Of a DNA stretch of 27,460 nt, positions 1 to 8,971 are shown piece after piece. A program made the position numbers and the translations under genes. A model generated the notes under the pieces. That model made no database searches. It was not told the origin of the DNA and worked only from the letters and a program-made list of their open reading frames with translations. Every line of letters starts with the position of its first letter. Positions within the stretch are counted from its first letter, which is position 1. The DNA comes from Flavobacteriaceae bacterium (GTDB taxonomy: Bacteria; Bacteroidota; Bacteroidia; Flavobacteriales; Flavobacteriaceae): the NCBI GenBank assembly GCA_019090365.1, contig JAHRWC010000197.1, positions 1 through 27,460 on the forward strand, read 5' to 3'.

Positions 1-589
1 CTAACACCGCATTTGCAGATGCTAATGGCTCTAATGTGATTCCTGAAAGTTCTAAACCAGAACTTTTAATACATCTGCCAATATTTCGAATGGAAGAAAC
101 TTGACCAACCACCACATGGAAATTAGCTTCTAATCGCCCACCGTACATTCCGATAGGTTCTTTAATTTCACTTTGTCCATCTACTTTAAAATCCTGCGGA
201 AGTACATGTATTATTTCTTCACCAGGAAGCATCACAAGTTTATGAACCTGATTACAAAGTCTATCGATATCTTCTTCTTCAATAACAACTTCACTGTTAG
301 AACGAGTGATATAATCACTATGCTGAAGACTACGAATGTGCTGTCCTGCAATACCTACGATCACCTCATTTATTTTAAATCCAGAAGTTGTTTCTGCATC
401 CTGAACGGCTTGTTGTATGGACTGTATGGTTTGTGTAATATTATTTACAACACCTCGATGTACTCCTAGGCTTTTCGATTTTCCAATGCCTAGAATCTCC
501 ATCTTACCATATTCATTGTTCCTACCAATCATAGCTACAATCTTGGTAGTACCAATATCTAATCCAACAGCTATTTTATTATTCTCCAT
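1..589 (-). CDS. ftsA: Cell division protein FtsA, N-terminal part (3' end cut by window edge)
   Basis: FtsA is the actin-like ATPase that tethers FtsZ filaments to the inner membrane and helps activate septal wall synthesis. About 196 residues are visible. They start MENNKIAVGLDIGTTKI; the phosphate-binding loop DIGTTK sits at residues 11-16, and ILGIGKSKSLGV follows near residue 32, both typical of the FtsA/SHS2 N-terminal region. The ATG at 587-589 lies inside the end of ftsQ (11-bp overlap), which suggests translational coupling. The C-terminal ATPase lobe and the membrane-targeting helix lie beyond base 1, and ftsZ would be expected next but cannot be seen. Identification is firm; intactness of the remainder is unknown. 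Confidence 0.95.
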   Translation of the reverse strand, partial: MENNKIAVGLDIGTTKIVAMIGRNNEYGKMEILGIGKSKSLGVHRGVVNNITQTIQSIQQAVQDAETTSGFKINEVIVGIAGQHIRSLQHSDYITRSNSEVVIEEEDIDRLCNQVHKLVMLPGEEIIHVLPQDFKVDGQSEIKEPIGMYGGRLEANFHVVVGQVSSIRNIGRCIKSSGLELSGITLEPLASANAVL

Positions 590-1310
590 GGCTTAACTTT
601 TTTGTAGCTACTACTTGGTTATTATATTTTAAATTCACCAGCTTATATCTAGAAAGCAAACTATCTTCTTTTGTTTTTTTATAAAACGCTTTAAAATTTT
701 GAAACTTATTTTTTATGTCAATTGGTTTTCCAAAAAGCACTGTAAAATCATGTTTCCTTATTTTTAAATTTATGTCTCCATTCGATTCTAAATGACAACC
801 GACCACACTTTTCATCATAAATTCATCTGCATTAATCTTCAAAATCAACTCTTTCAATTCTGAAAATTCTGTTTTTGACACTCCAGTAACAATTGGCACT
901 CTTGCCGTATAAACTTCTGACAAAGGCATCTTTTTACCTTCTTCATCCAAATAGAAATCGGGTGAACCCGTAATTCTAGCTATGGGCTGACGTTGTTCTA
1001 TTTTTGTTCCTAGCACACCGTCAATAGAAACATAAACATCTGCGTTTTTAATCATTGGATGTTTCAACAATCTATTTTCGATCTTATTCAAAACTAAAGT
1101 TTCTTTACCTATGCTCGTAACACTGTCTTCATTTTGTATTAACAATTTATTAACCGATTTTAAAGTGATAAAAGGACTGTTTTCATCCACAAAATCTATG
1201 TCAATTTTCGCTAGTTTTCGTTGCTCATTTCTTTGCTTACTAAAACCAAATAGGAAGACCACTAATCCAATTAGCGCCGTAAATTTTATGATGTTCCAAG
1301 GCATTTTCAT
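579..1310 (-). CDS. ftsQ: Cell division protein FtsQ/DivIB
   Basis: FtsQ is a bitopic membrane protein linking early and late divisome parts, with an extracytoplasmic POTRA and beta domain that contacts FtsL/FtsB-type partners. The 243-residue product has a short cytoplasmic tail, one membrane segment at about residues 7-23, then a mainly polar periplasmic domain. The stretch around residues 76-110 (NRLLKHPMIKNADVYVSIDG, then EQRQPIARI) matches the POTRA-like pattern of FtsQ. The start overlaps the murC stop by 4 bp (ATGA), and the end overlaps ftsA by 11 bp. Flavobacterial FtsQ proteins are weakly conserved in sequence, so the call rests on topology, the POTRA-like motif and the position between murC and ftsA. 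Confidence 0.9.
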   Translation of the reverse strand: MKMPWNIIKFTALIGLVVFLFGFSKQRNEQRKLAKIDIDFVDENSPFITLKSVNKLLIQNEDSVTSIGKETLVLNKIENRLLKHPMIKNADVYVSIDGVLGTKIEQRQPIARITGSPDFYLDEEGKKMPLSEVYTARVPIVTGVSKTEFSELKELILKINADEFMMKSVVGCHLESNGDINLKIRKHDFTVLFGKPIDIKNKFQNFKAFYKKTKEDSLLSRYKLVNLKYNNQVVATKKLSHGE

Positions 1311-2659
1311 AAGGTCAGATATTTAGTTACATGATCCACCTCAACACCTATATCTCCTGCTCCTACCATCAACTTCACAAAACAATTTGAAGCTGCAATT
1401 TCTTTAGGCAAATCATTTTTCGAAACTAGTTTTGCTTGTTTAGACATTTTATCTAATAACCATTTTGAAGTGATCCCTTCGATGGGTTCTTCTCTTGCTG
1501 GATATATTTCTAATAAAATAATTTCATCAAATTGAGACAAACTTTCTGCAAATCCATCTCCAAAATCTTTTGTTCTTGAAAATAAATGCGGTTGAAAAAC
1601 AATCAATTTCTCATGAGTTGGATACATTTCTGAAACAGCCTGATACAAAGCGTTAATTTCGGTAGGATGGTGTGCATAATCATCTATTAAAACTCCTTCA
1701 TCGGTTTTAATTTTATAGGAGAAACGACGCTTCACTCCTTTAAAATCCTGTAATGCTTTGGGCAAACTATGGGTTGGGGTACCTGCAAGAATAGCCATAC
1801 CCAAAGCGGTAACAGCATTAAACAAATTATGTCGTCCTGGTAAATGAAACTGCATATCTTTTACAATTTCATTTGGTGTTTTTAAATCGAATACATAGCT
1901 TCCATTTTCAATCCTAACATTTTGTGCTTCATAATCGGCACTTTCATTAGTTTCAACTTCTACTGTTTTACCTTTTAATGGAAGTCCTTTTTTAAATAAT
2001 AAATGATCTGGATTAGCAACTAATTCTGAAAATTCTATAAAGGCTTTTTCAATCGTATTTTCATCTTCATAAATATCTAAATGATCTGCATCCATTGAAG
2101 TTATACAAGCTAAATCTGGAGATAATTTTAAAAAGGAACGATCAAATTCATCGGCTTCAACTACCATAATCTCATTTCCTTTACAGATAAAATTTGAATT
2201 ATAATTCTCAGTAATTCCTCCTAAAAAAGCTGTAACGGGCATATTACAATCTGCTAATAGATGCCCTAAAATAGCCGAAGTTGTTGTTTTTCCATGTGTT
2301 CCAGCTACCGCTAAACACAGTGTGTCTTTAGATATTTCGCCAAGCAAAGCTGCTCGTTTTGTTATTGAATAATTTTCATCAACAAACCGTTGCAAAATCT
2401 GATTGCTTTTTGGAATCGCAGGCGTATAAACAATTAAAGTTTTTGATGTATCATTTATTGTATCTGGAAGCTTAGAAACTTCATCTTCAAATTGGATTTC
2501 TATTCCTTCTTCAATTAAAGCTGAAGTTAATTTTGAAGGTGTTTTATCGTAACCATATACCTTTTTTCCATTCAAATTAAAATAACGAGCCAAAGCACTC
2601 ATCCCTATTCCGCCGATACCGACGAAATAAAAATATTCTATGTTTTTTAACGCTGTCAT
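1307..2659 (-). CDS. murC: UDP-N-acetylmuramate--L-alanine ligase
   Basis: MurC attaches L-Ala to UDP-MurNAc using ATP, the first amino acid addition in cytoplasmic peptidoglycan precursor synthesis. The 450-residue protein has the usual length and three-domain Mur ligase layout. GIGGIGM at residues 14-20 forms the UDP-binding loop, AGTHGKTTT at 119-127 is the ATP P-loop, and YAHHPTEI at 328-335 is the conserved MurC segment of the C-terminal half. The ATG at 2657-2659 lies 1 bp after the murG stop. The stop is coupled to ftsQ through ATGA. All motifs are intact and nothing is unusual. Confidence 0.98.
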   Translation of the reverse strand: MTALKNIEYFYFVGIGGIGMSALARYFNLNGKKVYGYDKTPSKLTSALIEEGIEIQFEDEVSKLPDTINDTSKTLIVYTPAIPKSNQILQRFVDENYSITKRAALLGEISKDTLCLAVAGTHGKTTTSAILGHLLADCNMPVTAFLGGITENYNSNFICKGNEIMVVEADEFDRSFLKLSPDLACITSMDADHLDIYEDENTIEKAFIEFSELVANPDHLLFKKGLPLKGKTVEVETNESADYEAQNVRIENGSYVFDLKTPNEIVKDMQFHLPGRHNLFNAVTALGMAILAGTPTHSLPKALQDFKGVKRRFSYKIKTDEGVLIDDYAHHPTEINALYQAVSEMYPTHEKLIVFQPHLFSRTKDFGDGFAESLSQFDEIILLEIYPAREEPIEGITSKWLLDKMSKQAKLVSKNDLPKEIAASNCFVKLMVGAGDIGVEVDHVTKYLTL

Positions 2660-2660
2660 T

Positions 2661-3752
2661 TTAGTTTTTTAAAAGCTTTTCTATTTGCGCAACGATATCT
2701 TTTGTTGCATTTGGTTTTCCTAATTTTATTATATTTTCTGAAAGTGTTTTTTGTTTCTCTTCTGAAGAAATTAATTCTTTGAATTCATTTTCAAAACGTT
2801 CTTCTAATTCACTTTCTTTTATTAAAATAGCCGCATTTTTATTACAAATTGCTTGTGCATTTTTTGTTTGATGGTCTTCTGAAACATTGGGTGATGGGAT
2901 AAATATCACAGGTTTCCCTGCTAGGCATAATTCTGAAACAGAAAGAGCTCCAGCTCTTGATATAATTACATCGGCAGCAGCATAAGCAAGGTCCATTCTA
3001 TTTAGAAAAGTATGGACTTGAACATTTTCTGAACTTTTCCCAACGTATTGATCTTCATATATTTTGCCACATTGCCAAATCACTTGTATTCCTAATGACT
3101 CAAAAAATGAAAGTGATTTATCTATTAATTGGTTGATTCTTCTTGCTCCTAAACTTCCGCCCAGAATTAACAGTGTTTTTTTGTTTTCTTTCAGATTAAA
3201 AAATGCTTTTGCCTCTTCTCTTTTTGAAGAAATATCTAAAATATCTTGTCGAACAGGGTTTCCTGTCAATTGTATTTTTTCAGAAGGGAAAAATTGTTCC
3301 ATTCCTTCATAAGCTACACAAATACTTTGTGCTTTATTACTCAACCATTTATTAGTGATGCCTGCATATGAATTTTGTTCTTGAATTAAACAAGGAATCC
3401 CTTTGTTTGAAGCTACTCTTAATAAAGGAGCGCTTGCATAACCTCCAGTTCCAATTGCAGCATCAGGTTTAAATTTCTTAATAATACTTCTAGATTTTAT
3501 TAAACTAGACATTAACTTAAATGGGAACATTAAATTTTTAAGAGACAAACTTCTTTGTAAGCCTGAAATCCAAAGACCTTCAATTTTATATCCTGCCTGT
3601 GGTACTTTTTCCATTTCCATACGATCTTCAGCGCCCACAAATAAAAATTCGGCATCAGGATATTTCTCCTTCAACTCATTTGCTATTGCAACTGCTGGGT
3701 AAATATGACCTCCGGTTCCTCCACCGGACACTATGAATTTATAAGGCTTCAC
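2661..3752 (-). CDS. murG: UDP-GlcNAc:undecaprenyl-PP-MurNAc-pentapeptide GlcNAc transferase (GTG start)
   Basis: MurG is a peripheral GT-B glycosyltransferase that converts lipid I to lipid II on the cytoplasmic face of the membrane. The 363-residue product shows [12 protein letters not shown] at residues 9-20 (the lipid-binding glycine-rich loop), [16 protein letters not shown] near residues 123-138, [10 protein letters not shown] near 198-207, and the [12 protein letters not shown] donor-binding stretch near 264-275. The start codon is GTG at 3750-3752, inside the ftsW 3' end (14-bp overlap). A stop codon lies immediately upstream in the same frame, so no earlier ATG is possible and the conserved N-terminus fixes this GTG. 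Translation probably depends on coupling to ftsW. Confidence 0.97.
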   Translation of the reverse strand: MKPYKFIVSGGGTGGHIYPAVAIANELKEKYPDAEFLFVGAEDRMEMEKVPQAGYKIEGLWISGLQRSLSLKNLMFPFKLMSSLIKSRSIIKKFKPDAAIGTGGYASAPLLRVASNKGIPCLIQEQNSYAGITNKWLSNKAQSICVAYEGMEQFFPSEKIQLTGNPVRQDILDISSKREEAKAFFNLKENKKTLLILGGSLGARRINQLIDKSLSFFESLGIQVIWQCGKIYEDQYVGKSSENVQVHTFLNRMDLAYAAADVIISRAGALSVSELCLAGKPVIFIPSPNVSEDHQTKNAQAICNKNAAILIKESELEERFENEFKELISSEEKQKTLSENIIKLGKPNATKDIVAQIEKLLKN

Positions 3753-4929
3753 TTAATATATCTAATGGATTTTCTTCGTTTTCTTCTTTTATTACAACTT
3801 CTCTTTTTGCACTCACACTTAATATCATTCCAATCGCTAAACAGGTCATCCAAATAGAGGTTCCTCCACTACTAATTAAAGGCAAGGTTTGACCTGTAAC
3901 AGGGAATAATTCAACGGCAACTGCCATATTTATCATTGCCTGAAACACAATGGGCAATCCTACTCCTATCACTAATAATTTTCCGAATATTGAATCCGAT
4001 TTATGGGCTACAATCACCAATCTGAATAATAACAACAAATACAAAAACATTAAAAATAAGGCTCCAATCATTCCAAATTCTTCAACTATTATTGCATAAA
4101 TAAAATCGGAAGAAGATTGAGGTAAAAAGTTTTTCTGAATACTCTTACCAGGTCCTAAACCAGTAATTCCACCTGAAGCTATGGCTATTTTTGCTTTTTC
4201 TATTTGATAATCAGCTTCAGTATCTTCCTTGTCTATAAAGCTTTCAACTCTACTAATCCATGTATCTACTCGATTTGGAAAAACATCTGGAAATGCTTTT
4301 GCCGTAATCACAAACATGGTTAACATAACTAAACCTGCACCTAATATAAATACAAGGTATTTTAAAGGATATCCTCCAACAAACACTAAAATTGTCAGCA
4401 TCACAAAAATGATTGCTGTCGTAGAAAAATTTGCTGGAAGAATTAATCCTAGCACCAAAAAAACTGGTAACCAAAGGGGCAATAAAGTTTCTTTAAACGT
4501 AACGGTTTTGTCTTTTACTTTTGATAAATATCTAGCTATATATGTCATAAGCACAACAGCTGCCAAGGTTGAAGTTTGAAACGTAAATCCAACAAAAGGA
4601 ACACGAATCCAACGACTTGCATTTGCTCCTTCAATTGTTGTCCCTTGAGACATGGTAATTATTAAAAGAATAACTACAATTGGTAATGCTATAATAGACA
4701 ACCCTCTAAAATAATTATACGGAATTTTATGTACTCCATATATAATTGCAAAACCTAACAATAAATGAGCGAAATGTTTAATTAAGAACTTAAAGGTACT
4801 ACCATCACCATACAAATAAGCTAAATTACTACTGGCACTATATACAGGCAAAAATGAAAACAAGGCAAGAAAAGCCACTACAGCCCAAATTGCTTTATCT
4901 CCTTTTATATGTTTAAAAATAGTGCCCAT
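3739..4929 (-). CDS. ftsW: SEDS-family septal peptidoglycan glycosyltransferase FtsW
   Basis: FtsW polymerises lipid II into glycan strands at the septum together with its transpeptidase partner FtsI. The 396-residue protein is highly hydrophobic with about ten membrane segments. The SEDS signature is clear near residues 257-284 ([11 protein letters not shown], then [16 protein letters not shown]). Asp275 in SDFIY aligns with the catalytic Asp of the large extracytoplasmic loop. Two other usually conserved spots differ: QPSE-x-x-K reads QTSTLAA (residues 118-124), and PDFGTA reads ANFSTT (166-171). The ATG lies 7 bp after the murD stop, and the end overlaps murG by 14 bp. RodA is the alternative, but position in the dcw cluster supports FtsW. 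Confidence 0.93.
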   Translation of the reverse strand: MGTIFKHIKGDKAIWAVVAFLALFSFLPVYSASSNLAYLYGDGSTFKFLIKHFAHLLLGFAIIYGVHKIPYNYFRGLSIIALPIVVILLIITMSQGTTIEGANASRWIRVPFVGFTFQTSTLAAVVLMTYIARYLSKVKDKTVTFKETLLPLWLPVFLVLGLILPANFSTTAIIFVMLTILVFVGGYPLKYLVFILGAGLVMLTMFVITAKAFPDVFPNRVDTWISRVESFIDKEDTEADYQIEKAKIAIASGGITGLGPGKSIQKNFLPQSSSDFIYAIIVEEFGMIGALFLMFLYLLLLFRLVIVAHKSDSIFGKLLVIGVGLPIVFQAMINMAVAVELFPVTGQTLPLISSGGTSIWMTCLAIGMILSVSAKREVVIKEENEENPLDILSEAL

Positions 4930-4936
4930 TGAATTA

Positions 4937-6274
4937 TTATAAATTTCTTACAGCTTCTTTAAAAACTCTTCCTCTTTCTTCGTAATTTTCAAATAAATCG
5001 AAACTTGCACAAGCAGGAGATAGAAGTACTGAATCACCTTTTTCAGAAAGACGATAGGCTACTTTTACTGCATCTTGCATTGAATGCGTTTCAACCATAA
5101 TATCAACTACATTCCCAAACGCCTGAATAATTTTCTGATTATCAACACCCAAACAAATTATTGCCTTGACCTTTTCATTTACTAATGGCAATAACTCACT
5201 ATAATCATTTCCTTTATCCACTCCTCCAACAATCCATACCGTTGGACTGTCCATACTATCTAAAGCATAAAATGTAGCATTTACATTTGTACCTTTAGAG
5301 TCATTAATGTAGTTGACATTATTTATTTTTAATACTCTTTCAAGACGGTGTTCTACCCCTTGAAATCCTTCTAAGCATTCCCTAATGGTTGCTTTTCTTA
5401 TGCTCAACAATTTTGAAACTGTTGAGGCGGCCATTGCATTTTTTACATTGTGTTGACCTTTTAATCCTAATGTTGAGATTGGCATAGTAAATGGGTTGTT
5501 ATCTATTGTTATTATTAATTCGTTATTATTTATATAAGCTCCTTTATCTAATTGCTTTTTTAATGAAAAAGGCAATTGTTGAGATTTAATTGAGTGACTA
5601 GAAATCCATTCTTGAATCTTTTCATCATCTGCATCATAGATGAAATAATCATCTTCTGTTTGATTCATTATTATTCTAAACTTAGAATCGATATATTTTG
5701 AATAATCATTATCGTATCGATCTAAATGGTCGGGTGAAAGGTTGGTTAAAATTGCAATGTGAGGTGCAAAATCTACAATCCCATCAAGCTGAAAACTACT
5801 CAACTCCAACACATAATGCTCTACTTCTTCAGTAGCAACTATTTCGGCGAAACTTTTACCAATGTTTCCTCCAAGCGCTACATTTAATCCACCCTGCTCT
5901 AATATTTGGTGAGTAACCGTTGCAACTGTTGTTTTTCCATTACTTCCAGTAATTCCGATGATATTTGCTTTTGTATATTTTGAAGCAAATTCAATTTCAG
6001 AAATAACAGGAATTTCTAATGCTCTTAGCTTAACAACTAAGGGAGCTGTGTCTGGAATTCCAGGACTTTTCATTACCACAGAAGCATTGATTATTTTTTC
6101 TTCTGAATGGCCTTCTTCTTCCCAATTAATCTCATGATGTAAAAGAACTTGTTTGTACTTATCTTTTATTTTTCCGAAGTCTGACACAAACACATCAAAC
6201 CCTTCTTTTTTTCCTAATATTGCGGTCCCTACTCCACTTTCTCCTCCACCTAATATGACCAGTCTTTGTAACAC
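4937..6274 (-). CDS. murD: UDP-N-acetylmuramoylalanine--D-glutamate ligase (GTG start)
   Basis: MurD adds D-Glu to UDP-MurNAc-L-Ala, the second amino acid step of precursor synthesis, using ATP. The 445-residue protein carries the N-terminal nucleotide-sugar loop LGGGESGVG (residues 8-16), the P-loop GITGSNGKTT (107-116), LSSFQLD near 158-164, and a C-terminal LLSPACASFDLFENYEERG stretch, all typical of MurD. The start is GTG (6272-6274), directly adjacent to the mraY TAG stop and in the same frame. No ATG is available near the conserved N-terminus, so the GTG is well supported. Confidence 0.97.
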   Translation of the reverse strand: MLQRLVILGGGESGVGTAILGKKEGFDVFVSDFGKIKDKYKQVLLHHEINWEEEGHSEEKIINASVVMKSPGIPDTAPLVVKLRALEIPVISEIEFASKYTKANIIGITGSNGKTTVATVTHQILEQGGLNVALGGNIGKSFAEIVATEEVEHYVLELSSFQLDGIVDFAPHIAILTNLSPDHLDRYDNDYSKYIDSKFRIIMNQTEDDYFIYDADDEKIQEWISSHSIKSQQLPFSLKKQLDKGAYINNNELIITIDNNPFTMPISTLGLKGQHNVKNAMAASTVSKLLSIRKATIRECLEGFQGVEHRLERVLKINNVNYINDSKGTNVNATFYALDSMDSPTVWIVGGVDKGNDYSELLPLVNEKVKAIICLGVDNQKIIQAFGNVVDIMVETHSMQDAVKVAYRLSEKGDSVLLSPACASFDLFENYEERGRVFKEAVRNL

Positions 6275-7504
6275 CTATCTAATTTTTAATGTCACTATGG
6301 TTAGTATTGCTAGCAATATTCCTACAATCCAAAATCGTGTTACTATTTTACTTTCATGGAATCCTTTTTTCTGATAATGATGATGCAAGGGTGCCATTTT
6401 AAATATTCTTCTTCCTTCTCCAAATTTCTTCTTGGTGTATTTAAACCACCCAACTTGAAGTACCACTGAAAAATTTTCCATTAAAAAGATTCCACACAGA
6501 ATTGGTATTAACCATTCTTTTCTAATTGCAATAGCGATTACAGCTATAATTCCACCTATAGTTAAACTTCCTGTATCGCCCATAAACACTTGTGCGGGAT
6601 AGGTATTATACCATAAAAATCCGATAAGGGCTCCCACAAATGACATGATGAAAATGGTCATTTCACCCGTATTTGGGATGTACATAATATTTAAGTAATC
6701 TGAAAAAATAACATTACCAGAAACCCAAGCAAATATTGCCAAGGTGACCCCAATAATGGCGGAAGTTCCTGCCGCAAGACCATCAATTCCATCGGTTAAA
6801 TTGGCTCCATTGGAAACTGCTGTGATGATAAAAATTACAATTGGAATAAAGATGAGCCATACATATTTTTTAGCTCCTTCACCCGCCCAACTTAACAAGC
6901 TTTCATAATTGAATTCATTCTTCTTTACAAAAGGAATAGTAGTCAATAATGTTTTCTCTGCAGGATAGAACTCACGGACATTTGTTTGCCCAACATTTTC
7001 AATTAAAGCATCTTGAGGTTTTTCTCTTTTTACAGTTATATCTTGATGAAAAAACATAGTTGCTCCCACAATAATTCCTAAACCTACTTGCCCAACAACT
7101 TTATATTTTCCAGCTAAACCATCCTTATCATTTCTGAATTTTTTAAGGTAATCATCCACAAAGCCGATTACACCCATCCAAACCGTAGTAATTAGTAATA
7201 AAATGACATAGATGTTTTCTAATTTTGCAAAAAGCAATACAGGAATTATTGTTGCTAGAATAATTATAATCCCACCCATTGTTGGTGTTCCTGCTTTTTC
7301 TTGTTGTCCTTCTAGACCTAAATCACGAATGGATTCTCCCATTTGTTTCTTCTGTAAAAAACGAATGATTTTCTTACCATATACTGTAGCAATAAACAAA
7401 GAAAGAATGACCGCTAAAGCCGCTCTAAAAGTGATAAACTCAAAAAGTCCTGCTCCTGGCAATTGGTAATTTTTCTCTAAAAATTCAAACAAATAATACA
7501 GCAT
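6275..7504 (-). CDS. mraY: Phospho-N-acetylmuramoyl-pentapeptide transferase
   Basis: MraY moves phospho-MurNAc-pentapeptide from UDP to undecaprenyl phosphate at the membrane, making lipid I. The protein has about ten membrane segments. Visible motifs are TPTMGG (residues 73-78), FVDDYLKK with the paired Asp117/Asp118, [12 protein letters not shown] (235-246, Mg-binding Asp) and the histidine-rich PLHHHYQ loop near the C-terminus. At 409 residues it is about 45 longer than the roughly 360 of the E. coli enzyme. The extra length lies in a hydrophilic insertion at about residues 155-205 between membrane segments; I believe similar lengths occur in other Bacteroidota. The gene is 3 bp from murE, and its TAG stop touches the murD GTG. 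Confidence 0.97.
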   Translation of the reverse strand: MLYYLFEFLEKNYQLPGAGLFEFITFRAALAVILSLFIATVYGKKIIRFLQKKQMGESIRDLGLEGQQEKAGTPTMGGIIIILATIIPVLLFAKLENIYVILLLITTVWMGVIGFVDDYLKKFRNDKDGLAGKYKVVGQVGLGIIVGATMFFHQDITVKREKPQDALIENVGQTNVREFYPAEKTLLTTIPFVKKNEFNYESLLSWAGEGAKKYVWLIFIPIVIFIITAVSNGANLTDGIDGLAAGTSAIIGVTLAIFAWVSGNVIFSDYLNIMYIPNTGEMTIFIMSFVGALIGFLWYNTYPAQVFMGDTGSLTIGGIIAVIAIAIRKEWLIPILCGIFLMENFSVVLQVGWFKYTKKKFGEGRRIFKMAPLHHHYQKKGFHESKIVTRFWIVGILLAILTIVTLKIR

Positions 7505-7507
7505 AAA

Positions 7508-8971
7508 TTATTTATTTAGGGTTTTTAATAATTGATTAATAATTTTAAAATCATCGAAATCGAATCGTTCTCCATTAATTTCTTGATATGTTTCGTGTCC
7601 TTTTCCTGCAACTAAAATGATATCACCTTCATTCGCTAATTGACAAGCAGTTTTAATTGCTTGCTTACGATCAGAAATCGACATTGTTTTTTTGTAATGT
7701 TCGGCAGGAACTCCTTCCTCAATTGCAGAAATAATACTTTCAGGATTTTCAGTTCTGGGATTATCACTAGTTATGATCACTTTCGAACTTAATTGTGATG
7801 CAATAGCTCCCATTTTTGGTCTTTTCTGCGCATCTCTATCTCCACCACAGCCTACAACTGTAATCAATTCCTCATTTCCTGTACGTATGGTATTGATTGT
7901 TTCTAACACATTTTTTAATGCATCTGGTGTATGCGCATAATCTACAATTGCAGTAATGTTCTTATCTGAAACATTGTATTGGAACCTTCCATCAACACTT
8001 TCCAAAGTACTCATTAACTGCAGTGTTTCTAGGGTATCTATTCCCATTAACTCTGCAGTAGCAAATATTGCTAATAGATTATATGCATTGAAATTTCCTA
8101 TTAACTTCACCCATATTTCATTGTTGTTAATCTTTAACAACAAACCATTAAATTGATTTTCGAGAATTTGAGCCTTATAATCTGATAATGTCTTTAAAGC
8201 GTAACTATATTTTTTAGCAGCTGTATTTTGAAGCATTACACGGCCATTTTTGTCATCTATATTTGTTAAAGCAAAAGCAGTTTTAGGAAGTTGATCGAAA
8301 AATAATTTTTTTACATCTCTATACTCAGCAAAATTGGAATGATAATCTAAATGATCATGAGATAGATTAGTGAAAATTCCTCCTGTAAAAACTAATCCTT
8401 CTGTTCTTTTTTGATGAATACCATGTGAGCTTACTTCCATGAAACAATAATCTACACCTGCTGAAACCATTTCAGATAGATACTTATTGATTGTTAATGA
8501 ATCTGGAGTTGTATGCGTTGACTTATATTCAGTCTCATCTACCATGACATTAACAGTAGATAAAAGACCTACTTTGAAACCTGCTTTTTTAAATAGTTGA
8601 TATAACAATGAACTGATGGTAGTTTTTCCATTTGTTCCTGTAACACCAATTAGCTTTAAATCTTCTGAAGGGTTTTCATAATAATTTGAAGAAATTATAG
8701 CCAATGCTTTGTGAGAATCTAACACTTGAACATAAGTAACTCCGTTAATGATAGTAGCTGGAAGTTCTTCACAAATAATTGCCAAAGCACCTTGATCCAC
8801 AGCCTTATCTATAAAATCATGTCCATTTGAAACTGTTCCGTTTATTGCTACAAAAACATCATTAAGCTCAATGTTTCTTGAATCGAAATCTATATTATTA
8901 ATAGACACGGAAGTGCTTCCTATCACTTTTTCGATAGTTACTTTATATAATATGTCTTTTAATAATATCAT
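7508..8971 (-). CDS. murE: UDP-N-acetylmuramoyl-L-alanyl-D-glutamate--2,6-diaminopimelate ligase
   Basis: MurE adds the third residue of the stem peptide. The 487-residue protein has the P-loop GVTGTNGKTT at residues 109-118, SSHGIHQKR at 181-189, and VDYAHTPDALKN near 343-354. The specificity motif DNPR at residues 403-406 indicates meso-diaminopimelate rather than lysine, consistent with a Gram-negative wall. The ATG at 8969-8971 overlaps the ftsI TGA stop by 4 bp (ATGA), which suggests translational coupling. Length and motif order are normal. Confidence 0.97.
   Translation of the reverse strand: MILLKDILYKVTIEKVIGSTSVSINNIDFDSRNIELNDVFVAINGTVSNGHDFIDKAVDQGALAIICEELPATIINGVTYVQVLDSHKALAIISSNYYENPSEDLKLIGVTGTNGKTTISSLLYQLFKKAGFKVGLLSTVNVMVDETEYKSTHTTPDSLTINKYLSEMVSAGVDYCFMEVSSHGIHQKRTEGLVFTGGIFTNLSHDHLDYHSNFAEYRDVKKLFFDQLPKTAFALTNIDDKNGRVMLQNTAAKKYSYALKTLSDYKAQILENQFNGLLLKINNNEIWVKLIGNFNAYNLLAIFATAELMGIDTLETLQLMSTLESVDGRFQYNVSDKNITAIVDYAHTPDALKNVLETINTIRTGNEELITVVGCGGDRDAQKRPKMGAIASQLSSKVIITSDNPRTENPESIISAIEEGVPAEHYKKTMSISDRKQAIKTACQLANEGDIILVAGKGHETYQEINGERFDFDDFKIINQLLKTLNK

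Noticed and set aside
173..469. Plus-strand open frame of about 98 codons
   Set aside because: It is antisense to ftsA, has low-complexity Phe/Tyr/Asn-rich composition, and lacks any recognisable domain or promoter.
4229..4579. Plus-strand open frame of 116 codons
   Set aside because: It is the antisense of the membrane protein gene ftsW, where hydrophobic codons leave long open antisense frames.
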